Below are positions 1-7,708 of a DNA stretch of 17,182 bases, one piece after another. Source of the DNA: Treponema sp. (lineage in GTDB: Bacteria > Spirochaetota > Spirochaetia > Treponematales > Breznakiellaceae). A program made the position numbers and the translations under genes. Location: contig JAIRUO010000004.1 of the NCBI GenBank assembly GCA_031254385.1, positions 1 to 17,182 of the forward strand, in the 5' to 3' direction. The notes beneath the pieces are model-generated. The model was not told the DNA's origin, made no database searches, and saw only the letters and a list, made by a program, of their open reading frames with translations. Position 1 is the stretch's first letter, and every line of letters begins with the position of its first letter.

Positions 1-38
1 TACCATACGACATTCTACAAATTTGGATTTAGGAAGAA

Positions 39-175
39 GGGAGTAGGGAGTAGGGAGCAGGGAGTAGGGAAAGAGGGAAAAGAGCAAACCTCTCTCGGTC
101 CCCAGTCTCCAGCCTCCGATCCCCAGTCCCCTATCTCCACTCCCCACTCCCCACTCCCTACTCCCCACTCCCTAC
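39..175. repeat. Inverted arrays of degenerate heptamers (GGGAGTA / TCCCCAC) abutting oppD
   Basis: Positions 39-66 hold four head-to-tail heptamers (GGGAGTA, GGGAGTA, GGGAGCA, GGGAGTA) followed by a further GGGA. Positions 99-175 hold eleven heptamers in unbroken 7-base register, of the types TCCCCAG, TCTCCAC, TCCCCAC and TCCCTAC. The second array is the degenerate reverse complement of the first, so the two can pair as a long imperfect stem across a 28-base spacer, which itself contains AGAGG/CCTCT. The left arm has five GGG runs with 4-base loops on the + strand. The right arm has many G3-G4 runs on the - strand. Both therefore fit the canonical G-quadruplex pattern. The last unit ends exactly where recognisable OppD sequence begins. 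Similar heptamer arrays are known from cyanobacteria (STRR families); any relation to those is unproven. Confidence 0.85.
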
Positions 176-207
176 TGGAAGTAAACGACCTACGGGTAAC
201 GTTTACC

Positions 208-1194
208 GTGTTGAGGGGGCAGCATCGCATAAGCGTACTGGCGGTGCGTGGCGTTTCTTTTGAAGTCGGAAAAGGTGAAATCTTAGGCATAGTCGGTGAA
301 TCAGGTTCAGGAAAGAGTGTCAGCGTACAGGCCATACCTGGGCTGCACCCACGAAATGCCGAAATGACCGGTTCGGTACTTTTTGAAGGTAATGAAATAC
401 TAGGGCTTCCGATTAATGCCCTTAGGGAATACCGGGGAAAGAAGATCGGCATGATCTTCCAGGAACCGGGAAGGTCCTATGATCCTCTGCAAAAAATGGA
501 AAAAGTCTTCCTGGAAACCTTCCGCAATTCTGACCCTAAAATTAGCCGTGAAGAATCTATTGAAAAGGCCGCCGCGCTCCTTGCAGAGATAGGGCTTTCC
601 AATGGCAAAGAGCGGCTTATGAATTTCCCACATCAATTTTCGGGAGGCCAGCTCCAGCGCATCGGCATTGCCCTTGCTCTTGCCCAGGGCTGCGAACTCC
701 TTATAGCAGATGAGCCTACCACCGCGCTGGACGTTACCATACAGAAACAGATTATAGACCTGCTCAAAACCCTGCGGAGGAATCGGAAGCTTTCCATAAT
801 ATTTATAAGCCACGACATCGACCTTGTTACGGATATTTCTGACAAGGTACTGGTCATGTACGGCGGACTGGTAATGGAATCCTCATCATCCGAAACTATT
901 TCCAGCGGCAAAGCGATTCACCCCTATACCAAAGCCCTGCTTGCGGCAAGCCCCGTATTCGGAAGCCATTACTCGAAAGAGCGGCTCCAGGTCATCCCCG
1001 GTAAAGTCATTGACCCGGTAAATCCAGGGGCAGGCTGTCCCTTTGCGGCCCGCTGTGCCGACTGCAATGCCGAGAATAAGGTCTGCGACCAGGCCATTCC
1101 CGCTCTTTGCAGAGTTGGTGAAGGCCATGAAGTCCGTTGTGTGCTAGTCGCAGACTCCAAAAATTCCGATGACGGCGCAAAGGCGGTTACATAA
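208..1194 (+). CDS. OppD/DppD-type peptide ABC transporter ATP-binding protein (N-terminus unresolved)
   Basis: This is one of the two ATPases that power an oligopeptide/dipeptide-type importer at the inner face of the cytoplasmic membrane. Counted from the GTG at 208, Walker A GESGSGKS is at residues 30-37, the signature FSGGQLQR at 144-151, Walker B D168/E169 and the switch histidine at 202. The C-terminal oligo_HPY extension carries the family's cysteine cluster (CPFAARC and following cysteines). The start is uncertain. The frame is open from base 1, and the family's first beta strand (LLEVNDLRVTF) is encoded at 172-204, upstream of this GTG. No in-frame ATG, GTG or TTG lies between the window edge and 208; the only near-cognate codon is CTG at 175. 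The GTG start would remove that strand, so the true protein probably begins further left, through the repeat array, or at CTG 175. The gene overlaps the next by one base. Substrate (peptide, dipeptide, nickel or other) cannot be told from the ATPase; the symbol is by family only. Confidence 0.88.
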   Translation: MLRGQHRISVLAVRGVSFEVGKGEILGIVGESGSGKSVSVQAIPGLHPRNAEMTGSVLFEGNEILGLPINALREYRGKKIGMIFQEPGRSYDPLQKMEKVFLETFRNSDPKISREESIEKAAALLAEIGLSNGKERLMNFPHQFSGGQLQRIGIALALAQGCELLIADEPTTALDVTIQKQIIDLLKTLRRNRKLSIIFISHDIDLVTDISDKVLVMYGGLVMESSSSETISSGKAIHPYTKALLAASPVFGSHYSKERLQVIPGKVIDPVNPGAGCPFAARCADCNAENKVCDQAIPALCRVGEGHEVRCVLVADSKNSDDGAKAVT

Positions 1195-2159
1195 TGGCGC
1201 TCATAACAGTTACCAACCTAAAAAAAAGGTTCAATCTTGAGGCGGGGTTCTTTGCCCGTTATGGCCGTTTTGTCAACGCTGTAAACGGCGTCGATTTTTA
1301 TATAGACAAGAACGAAAGCTACGGCCTGGTTGGCGAATCAGGCTGCGGTAAGACAACTTCGGCCCGGCTGCTGGTTCGTATGTACGAGGCTGACGAAGGC
1401 AGTATCAATTTTCAATCTACTGATGTACGCGCCCTTAAAAGGGAAGAATTAAAAAAATACCGGGAAAAAGTAAAGTACGTGTTCCAGGACCCGGCGCGTT
1501 CGCTCAATCCCCGCATGACCATCTACGAAATTTTAACCGCGGGCCGCCGCTATTCCAGCCTGAAATTGACAGAAAAAGAAAACCGCGATGATGCAGCCGC
1601 TATCCTTGAAGAAGTGGGCCTAAACACGGCTGACCTTGAACGGCGGCCTTCAGAATTTTCCGGCGGCCAGCGCCAGCGCATCTCCATAGCCCGTGCCCTG
1701 CTGATGAAGCCCGAACTCCTTATTTGCGATGAAGTTGTTTCTGCTTTGGACGTTTCCATTCAGGGGCAAATACTCAACCTCCTTATTGACTTACGGGCGC
1801 GGCGCGGTCTTTCGTTCCTGTTCATCGCCCATGACCTTAAAGTGGCATCGTATTTCTGCGACCGCATTGGCGTTATGTACCTTGGAGAGTTAATGGAAGA
1901 GGCTCCTGCGGAAACGCTTTGGAAAGAGGGGATTCACCCTTACACGGAACTTCTCTTTTCTTCTGTTGCAAAAGCCGCCGCCATGAAAGCTGCTGAAACC
2001 GGCGGTACGGTCAAAGAAAGTAAACCCACTTATGTCGAAAACCAGGAAGGCTGCGTCTTTTCCAGCCGCTGCCCTTATGCAAAAGAACAATGCTTCAACA
2101 AAAAACCGGAGTTTCGTCAAATAAAGCCCGGACATAAACTGCGCTGTTTTGTCAAATAA
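1194..2159 (+). CDS. OppF/DppF-type peptide ABC transporter ATP-binding protein
   Basis: This is the second ATPase of the Opp/Dpp-type importer and would form a heterodimer with the OppD-type subunit encoded just upstream. In its 321 residues Walker A GESGCGKT is at 47-54, the signature FSGGQRQR at 155-162, Walker B D179/E180 and the switch histidine at 213. The oligo_HPY tail carries GCVFSSRC with further cysteines near residues 287-302. The insert GFFARYGRFVNAVNGV after the first strand is typical of the F-type rather than the D-type subunit. After Walker B the usual DEPVSALD reads DEVVSALD, a small deviation. The ATG overlaps the oppD stop as TAATG, implying translational coupling. The gene ends 13 bases before a convergent gene and I see no clear hairpin terminator there. 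Family assignment is secure; the transported substrate is unknown. Confidence 0.93.
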   Translation: MALITVTNLKKRFNLEAGFFARYGRFVNAVNGVDFYIDKNESYGLVGESGCGKTTSARLLVRMYEADEGSINFQSTDVRALKREELKKYREKVKYVFQDPARSLNPRMTIYEILTAGRRYSSLKLTEKENRDDAAAILEEVGLNTADLERRPSEFSGGQRQRISIARALLMKPELLICDEVVSALDVSIQGQILNLLIDLRARRGLSFLFIAHDLKVASYFCDRIGVMYLGELMEEAPAETLWKEGIHPYTELLFSSVAKAAAMKAAETGGTVKESKPTYVENQEGCVFSSRCPYAKEQCFNKKPEFRQIKPGHKLRCFVK

Positions 2160-2172
2160 GGAATGGTTCGTT

Positions 2173-3060
2173 TTAACTCTTTATTATTTCTGTTTCTGCA
2201 TTGCCGAATTTCCTATCCAGCAGAAGGTTAACGCATAACCCGGCGGTGACAAAAACGCCGCCTATCATGTTTCGTGGCGAAAAGGCTTGCGAAAGAACGA
2301 CATCGACTAAAATGCCAGAAAAAACCTGCCCTATAAACATAAACAACGAAAGGTAAAATGCCGATATTTTTGTAACTGTTATATTGCTCAGTAAAACAAT
2401 ACACACTCCGAATATACCGCCAAAATATATGTATATGTTAGGTGAAAAGGTAAAATCTGCAAAAGCCGTTTCGTTTCCGCCAAAAATAAAAAAAACGGGA
2501 ATAGATACCAAGAGTCCAATCAAATAATTAAAAAACGTGCTTATACGAATACTTGTACATTCCGCAAGTTTGGCGTTCAAGGTGCGGGATACAACTATAG
2601 TGATTCCTGCCAAGAACGAAACCACTACAGCCAGTAGGTCAAAATTGTCTGTCATTGAGACTATGCCGCATAAAATGAGGATTAGTCCGAATATTTTCTT
2701 TTTCTGAAAAATGTGTTTTGGCATATTCAGCAATCCGTACTGGTCAATTATAAGCCCGGTCAGACTTTGCCCGAGTAAACCTAACGCCAGCAAGGATGAC
2801 ACGCTTATGCGGCTAAAAGACAGGTTGTTAAACACGGTTGTCATTACGCCGATAGCACCGCCAAGGTAAAGAAACCATGCCTGCCTTTTGGAAAAAGGAT
2901 TCTCACGCTTGCTTATTGTCATTATCGTGATCAACAATAATCCGGCGATGTGTATGATGATTGTTGCCGGATATACGCCGTACTGTTCTGTAAGTCTACC
3001 GTTAAAAGCAACCATAACAGAAATCAATACCCCTGCTAACAGCGATAACAAATAATACAA
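2173..3060 (-). CDS. DMT-superfamily transporter, YdcZ/DUF606-like, with TTG start
   Basis: This is a very hydrophobic 295-residue protein with about ten predicted membrane helices in two homologous halves (roughly 1-140 and 148-283), the two-repeat layout of drug/metabolite transporter family members. The opening MYYLLSLLAGVLISVMVAFN and the GLxGQSLTGLIIDQYG segment match the YdcZ (DUF606) branch, and a similar GQVFSGILVDVV segment recurs in the second half. The substrate is unknown. The start is TTG at 3058-3060, chosen because GGAGG (3066-3070) lies 5 bases upstream and the membrane segment starts immediately. It is convergent with the oppF-type gene and divergent from lhr, so it is probably transcribed alone. 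It looks AT-richer in its codons than the flanking genes, which could mean later acquisition, though membrane proteins favour such codons anyway. Confidence 0.85.
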   Translation of the reverse strand: MYYLLSLLAGVLISVMVAFNGRLTEQYGVYPATIIIHIAGLLLITIMTISKRENPFSKRQAWFLYLGGAIGVMTTVFNNLSFSRISVSSLLALGLLGQSLTGLIIDQYGLLNMPKHIFQKKKIFGLILILCGIVSMTDNFDLLAVVVSFLAGITIVVSRTLNAKLAECTSIRISTFFNYLIGLLVSIPVFFIFGGNETAFADFTFSPNIYIYFGGIFGVCIVLLSNITVTKISAFYLSLFMFIGQVFSGILVDVVLSQAFSPRNMIGGVFVTAGLCVNLLLDRKFGNAETEIIKS

Positions 3061-3065
3061 ATCAG

Positions 3066-3070
3066 CCTCC
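3066..3070 (-). promoter_or_regulatory. Shine-Dalgarno GGAGG deciding the TTG start of the DMT transporter
   Basis: The + strand reads CCTCC, giving GGAGG on the coding strand, 5 bases before TTG 3060-3058. No in-frame ATG lies near, and the next residues already belong to the first membrane helix, so the TTG is the only well-placed start. Confidence 0.7.
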
Positions 3071-3102
3071 GCTTTAATAGTTATTGTGATGTTTTTCTAA
3101 GG

Positions 3103-3132
3103 CTTACAAAGACCCTATTTGGCAGTTATACT
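3103..3132 (+). promoter_or_regulatory. Candidate sigma-70-type promoter for lhr-tdh-kbl
   Basis: CTTACA at 3103-3108 and TATACT at 3127-3132 are separated by 18 bases; TATACT matches the -10 consensus at five of six positions. Transcription would begin about seven to eight bases after the -10 box, at or next to the A of the ATG at 3140, leaving little or no leader. This agrees with the absence of a Shine-Dalgarno sequence before that ATG. It is read from the sequence only; AT-rich DNA gives chance matches. Confidence 0.4.
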
Positions 3133-3139
3133 ATTATTT

Positions 3140-6100
3140 ATGAAGTTCTTCCACCCACTGATAGACCAATGGTTCAGCGAAACCTACGGCGAGCCTACGC
3201 TTGTGCAGCGGGACGCCTGGCCTCTCATTGCCAGTGGAAAACATGTGCTTGCCATCGCGCCGACAGGAAGCGGCAAAACCCTTACTGGGTTTCTTTCTGC
3301 CCTTTCGCGTTTCGCTGACAAAAGCTATGCGGCGGATCAGCTTTCCGTACTGTATGTGTCGCCGCTCAAGGCGCTGAACGAAGACATTAAACGTAACCTG
3401 TTAGCGCCGCTTGAAGGAATACGGAACTGTTTTGAAAAACAAGGGGCCGTATTTCCAAAGGTCAGGGTGGAAACCCGTTCTGGAGACACAACTCAAACTG
3501 AAAGGCGGCGTTTCCTAATTTCTCCCCCTTCCATACTGGCCCTGACCCCAGAGAGCCTTGCCATATTGCTGCTTAACCGCAGGGCAAGGGAACACCTTTC
3601 TCAGGTAAAATGCCTAATCCTGGATGAAATCCACGCAAGCCTTGGAAACAGGCGCGGGGCCTTCCTCTCCTGCCAGGTGGATCATCTGTCTCTTATAGCA
3701 GGGGAATTCCAGCGGGTAGCGTTATCCGCAACCGTCAATCCGCCGGAGGCCGCTGCGGAGTTTGCCGGAGGGCTTAAAGCCAACGCCAAGGGCGGACATG
3801 AAAAACGAAAAGTCCATATTGTAGCTCCTCCCATAGAAAAAAAGATCTCCTTTAAGGTTGAATTTCCAGAAGCCACCCCTGATCTAATCCGGCAGAGAGT
3901 CCAAAAGGAAAAAGAGAAATCCGGTGATGATGATTTTGGCGAGCGTTACGATGTTTTTATAAATTATGTAATTTCCAGAATACGCAAAAACCGCAGCACC
4001 TTAATCTACACCGATTCTAGGCGGCGTGCGGAACGCATCTGCTACCTTATAAATCAAACCGCCGGAGAGATACTTTCGTTTACGCATCACGGCTCACTTT
4101 CCAAGGATCTGCGCCGCGCCGCAGAAAAGGCTTTGGCTGAGGGAAAGATACCCTGCGTGGTGGCGACTTCGTCTTTGGAACTGGGCATTGACATAGGAAA
4201 TGTAGATGAAGTCATCCTTGCCGGAAGTCCTTATTCCGCATCTTCAGCTCTGCAAAGGGTTGGAAGGAGCGGTCATGGCGTTGGACAGGAAAGCAAAGGC
4301 ATCCTCTTCCCCTTCCACGGCGTTGACCTGGTTACGTCCGCAGCAGTTGCTGGCGCTGTCCAGGACAGGGAACTTGAGGAAAGCTCATCGCTGGATAATC
4401 CCCTGGACGTTCTGGCCCAAACCATACTCGGCCTATGTACAGAAGATGATCGTTATGAGGATGAGTTATTCGCCATTATTCAGGGATTTTATATTTTTAG
4501 AAATCTGCCCAGACCGGCTTATGACGGAGTTGTGCGCATGCTTTCTGGCGGTTACGGCGACAAGCGCATGAGGGAACTTCCGCGCCGCCTTTTTAGGGAC
4601 AGCCAGACCGGGCTTTTAACCGCTGCCACCGGAACCCTACAACTGCTCTACACCTCAGGCGGCGTAATCGCAAACCGCGGCTATTTTTCCCTGCGCCTTG
4701 CCCAGGGCGCAGACGATGCCGGAAACAAAATGGGCGAACTGGACGAGGAATTCGTCTGGGAACGCCGTATCGGCGACTGCTTCAATTTCGGCGGTCGTTC
4801 ATGGCGCATAACGGCTATCGGAGCGGAAGCTGTCGAGGTTTTTCCCCTTCCCAAGGACGCGGGCTTTACGCCGTTCTGGAGGGCCGACACCATAGGCCGG
4901 GGCAAGGTTATCTCCAGGCGCATTCTTGAGATGCTAGACTCTTTTGGTAAAGACGGCAAAAAAAGTTTATCCGATCTTACGGGAATGACTAAAGAGGCTG
5001 TTGATTCTCTTGTTTCTTTCTTAATGGCGCAGATCGCATTTCAGGGGAAAGTTCCGCTTCCTGGGCTTTTCAATATTCCCGTGGAAATAATTGACGACCC
5101 ATCTGGTGGAGCGGATGCCAGGCTCATTGTCTTTCACAGTTTTAGAGGTGCAGGTATCAATTACCCCCTTTCACTCTGCCTAATGGGCGACCTGGAAGAC
5201 GAATGGGGCATACGAGTCGAAACCACGGTTGATAACAACGCGGTCATGCTTAGGCTTCCCCGCTCTCTGCCCATGAGCGCGGACAAGATCATACGCGAAA
5301 GCCTTGATCGTCTTGCGCAGGGGAAGAACCTAGACAGACGCTTGGGTGACGTGCTTGCCTCGTCCGGTGTATTCAATGCAGCATTCAGGGAAGCCGCAGA
5401 AGCGTCGCTGCTCCTTCCCCGTTCCCCTTATGGCAAAAGGGTTCCGCTCTGGGTTACGCGCCAAAAGTCAAAGCGGCTCTTTGACACAATTGCACATCAC
5501 AAAGATTTTCCTGTTGTTACCGAAGCTCTGCGAACCTGCTTGCAGGAACATTTTGACATGGACGGTTTTAGGACGCTAATCGAAGAGTTACGCGATGGCA
5601 TTGTCGGCCTACCGTTTTTTATCAGCCGCAGACCCAGCCCCTTTTCAAAGGAACTGGTGTGGCTTGAAACCGGTGCGCTACTCTACGAATACGATGAACG
5701 CAAGGATCTGCGCCACAGTTTGTACGGCTCGGCTCCGGGCATGAAGGGCAGATCAGACTCATCGTTATCTGATCTGGCAATTGCCGAAGCCCTTATCCCT
5801 GGCTCTTCCCGGCCTAGCCTCGATCCCGAACTAACCGCTGATTTCTGCGCCAGGTTAAGGCGCGAAAAAGAAGGCTGGGCCCCTGACGAAACCCTTGCCC
5901 TTTGCGAATGGGTTAAGGAAAGGGTCGGCATTCCATCGAATAACAAAGATGAGGAATGGGAAAAACTTCTGAATAATATTCCTGATGAGGTAAAAAACGA
6001 ATATAAAGCTGATCTCTCATTAGGCGGACATATAGAAAAGATCAAACTGCCTAACGCTTCGCTTGAAATTATCGTCCACCGGGACTGGGTAAAAATCCTA

Positions 6101-7699
6101 AAAGGCAACCTTGAGCAATTTGTGGAAAAGGCTTTGGGCCAGTGGTTTAGATCAGAAGGACCACTCTCCCTTTCCAGGCTGCGTGAGATTTTTGGCCTGA
6201 ATAAAGAAGATTCCGAAAGAGCTGTATCTTTTTTGATTGAAGCCGAGGAACTGGTACCGGGCGTATACATTGGAAAGGAAAAAGAAGAACTCTATTGCGA
6301 CAGGGAGAACCTTGAACTCCTTTTAAGGCTTTCCAGAAAGAAACGCAGGGAAGGAATTAAAACCCAGCCTGGCAAACTGATCATGCCTTTACTGGCGCGG
6401 CGGCAGGGTCTTCTTTCCAGAACCAGCAACTCAAAAGAACCTGTGCCCTGGGAAGCGTTAGCCGGATTTGCCGCTCCTGTCAAACTCTGGGAAGCCGAAA
6501 TATTCCCCTGCCGCTGCGATGATTACCGTGAGGAATTCCTTGACCGCGAAATACGTGACGGTCGCCTTATCTGGTTTGGCGCGGGAAAAGAAAAAGTTGG
6601 GTTTTGTACCCCCGATGATCTTGATCTGGCAGCACCTCTTACAAACGATCCGGTTTTTCCAGGATCGTTACCCGCAAATTTCTTTGACTTGCCTCGCAGT
6701 TTCTGGCAGATAAAGGAAGCCATATCCAATTCAGCATCCGCTGAAACATCAGAAGAATTCCGCTTAATGAACAGCGCCGAAGTATCCGCTGCCATCTGGA
6801 AGTCTGTGTGGCAGGGCTTTCTTTCCGCAGATTCATGGGAACCTTTGCGCAGGGCAGCGGCCTTGGGTTTCAAAACTATAAATTCAGACTCCGGTGCGTT
6901 AGACGAAGAAAGCCCACCGCCTCTTTCTATGAATCCCTTTGGGCGTTCAAACATGAGGATACCCCGCTCACTCAGAGAACGCTGGAAAGGCGGCCCGCCC
7001 GTGCAGGGCAACTGGTTCTCCCTGGCTGGCGAATATGAAAGTGCCGGAGATGATTCAGTTCTGGCTGAGGACGAGCTCAACCGTGCTAGGGTGCGGCTAC
7101 TATTGAGGCGGCTAGGTTTTCTCTGCCGCCCGCTTCTAGAACACGAAGTGCCCTGTTTATCATGGTCAAAACTGCTCCCTGCCATACGGCGCATGGAGCT
7201 AGCCGGCGAACTAATCGCAGGCCGTTTTTTTAGTGGCATCAATTCGCTCCAGTTCGCGCCGCCAAGTATCACACGTGAACTGGAAGAGGCCGAAGCCGAG
7301 CAGGGCATCTACTGGATGAACGCCGCAGATCCGGCAAGCCCCTGCGGAATACCCGCCCTCTCTTCGCTCTTTGAGAATAGCAAAATAAAACTCCCTGCCA
7401 GGCTCCCTTCGTCCCGAATCTGCTTTAAGGGAACGGAAATCATTGCGGTCTCTACGCGGAACGGGAAAGACCTGGAACTGGATTTGGATCAGGAGCGAGT
7501 ACCAAGGGATATTGAACTAACGGTTCTTGAACCGAGGGTTCTTGATTTTATTTCTTATCCCAGGCATCGTTCTGTATATCCTGAAACAAAGATCGTGATT
7601 GAAAAAATAAACGGCGAATCTGCAGCAATGTCGGTTTTTGCGGAAAAACTTAAAGATCTAGGTTTTGTCAGTGATCGAGGAAAATTAGTTTTATGGTGA
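3140..7699 (+). CDS. Lhr-type superfamily 2 ATP-dependent helicase
   Basis: Full-length Lhr proteins are 3'-to-5' DNA/RNA helicases linked to DNA repair. This one is 1,519 residues, close to the usual 1,500-1,540. Counted from ATG 3140: the Lhr N-terminal pattern FHPLIDQWF and PTLVQRDAWPLIASG is at the very start; Walker A APTGSGKT is near 40-47; SPLKALNEDI follows; the DEIH box is near 162-165; LSATV is motif III; SLELGIDIG near 345-353 is motif V; and LQRVGRSGHG near 371-380 is motif VI. DEEFVWERRIGDCFNFGGRSWRI belongs to the winged-helix/beta-barrel part of the Lhr core. The remaining 600 or so residues form the Lhr C-terminal region, including GRLIWFGAGKEKVGF. An in-frame TTG at 3119 would add seven residues, but homology starts at the ATG and neither start has a good ribosome site. 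It ends 9 bases before tdh. The link to threonine breakdown is positional only. I see no missing helicase motif. Confidence 0.93.
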   Translation: MKFFHPLIDQWFSETYGEPTLVQRDAWPLIASGKHVLAIAPTGSGKTLTGFLSALSRFADKSYAADQLSVLYVSPLKALNEDIKRNLLAPLEGIRNCFEKQGAVFPKVRVETRSGDTTQTERRRFLISPPSILALTPESLAILLLNRRAREHLSQVKCLILDEIHASLGNRRGAFLSCQVDHLSLIAGEFQRVALSATVNPPEAAAEFAGGLKANAKGGHEKRKVHIVAPPIEKKISFKVEFPEATPDLIRQRVQKEKEKSGDDDFGERYDVFINYVISRIRKNRSTLIYTDSRRRAERICYLINQTAGEILSFTHHGSLSKDLRRAAEKALAEGKIPCVVATSSLELGIDIGNVDEVILAGSPYSASSALQRVGRSGHGVGQESKGILFPFHGVDLVTSAAVAGAVQDRELEESSSLDNPLDVLAQTILGLCTEDDRYEDELFAIIQGFYIFRNLPRPAYDGVVRMLSGGYGDKRMRELPRRLFRDSQTGLLTAATGTLQLLYTSGGVIANRGYFSLRLAQGADDAGNKMGELDEEFVWERRIGDCFNFGGRSWRITAIGAEAVEVFPLPKDAGFTPFWRADTIGRGKVISRRILEMLDSFGKDGKKSLSDLTGMTKEAVDSLVSFLMAQIAFQGKVPLPGLFNIPVEIIDDPSGGADARLIVFHSFRGAGINYPLSLCLMGDLEDEWGIRVETTVDNNAVMLRLPRSLPMSADKIIRESLDRLAQGKNLDRRLGDVLASSGVFNAAFREAAEASLLLPRSPYGKRVPLWVTRQKSKRLFDTIAHHKDFPVVTEALRTCLQEHFDMDGFRTLIEELRDGIVGLPFFISRRPSPFSKELVWLETGALLYEYDERKDLRHSLYGSAPGMKGRSDSSLSDLAIAEALIPGSSRPSLDPELTADFCARLRREKEGWAPDETLALCEWVKERVGIPSNNKDEEWEKLLNNIPDEVKNEYKADLSLGGHIEKIKLPNASLEIIVHRDWVKILKGNLEQFVEKALGQWFRSEGPLSLSRLREIFGLNKEDSERAVSFLIEAEELVPGVYIGKEKEELYCDRENLELLLRLSRKKRREGIKTQPGKLIMPLLARRQGLLSRTSNSKEPVPWEALAGFAAPVKLWEAEIFPCRCDDYREEFLDREIRDGRLIWFGAGKEKVGFCTPDDLDLAAPLTNDPVFPGSLPANFFDLPRSFWQIKEAISNSASAETSEEFRLMNSAEVSAAIWKSVWQGFLSADSWEPLRRAAALGFKTINSDSGALDEESPPPLSMNPFGRSNMRIPRSLRERWKGGPPVQGNWFSLAGEYESAGDDSVLAEDELNRARVRLLLRRLGFLCRPLLEHEVPCLSWSKLLPAIRRMELAGELIAGRFFSGINSLQFAPPSITRELEEAEAEQGIYWMNAADPASPCGIPALSSLFENSKIKLPARLPSSRICFKGTEIIAVSTRNGKDLELDLDQERVPRDIELTVLEPRVLDFISYPRHRSVYPETKIVIEKINGESAAMSVFAEKLKDLGFVSDRGKLVLW

Positions 7700-7708
7700 A
7701 GGTGTAAT

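Noticed and set aside
99..175. CRISPR-like or satellite array
   Set aside because: Units are 7 bases with no spacers between them, so this is a microsatellite-type array, not a CRISPR.
15..452. Open frame of 145 codons on the - strand across the repeat and oppD start
   Set aside because: It is the antisense of the OppD frame and repeat, low in complexity, without ribosome site or recognisable domain.
2160..2172. Terminator between the oppF-type gene and the convergent transporter
   Set aside because: The gap is 13 bases and no stable hairpin is visible in or around it.
3119..3139. TTG 3119 as the start of lhr
   Set aside because: It has no ribosome site and adds seven residues not seen in Lhr proteins; homology begins at ATG 3140.
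5683..6270. 195-codon - strand open frame inside lhr
   Set aside because: Antisense shadow with no domain or ribosome site; the + strand encodes continuous Lhr sequence.
6523..7308. 261-codon - strand open frame inside lhr
   Set aside because: Serine/arginine-rich antisense product of the lhr C-terminal region; lhr itself is continuous and conserved there.
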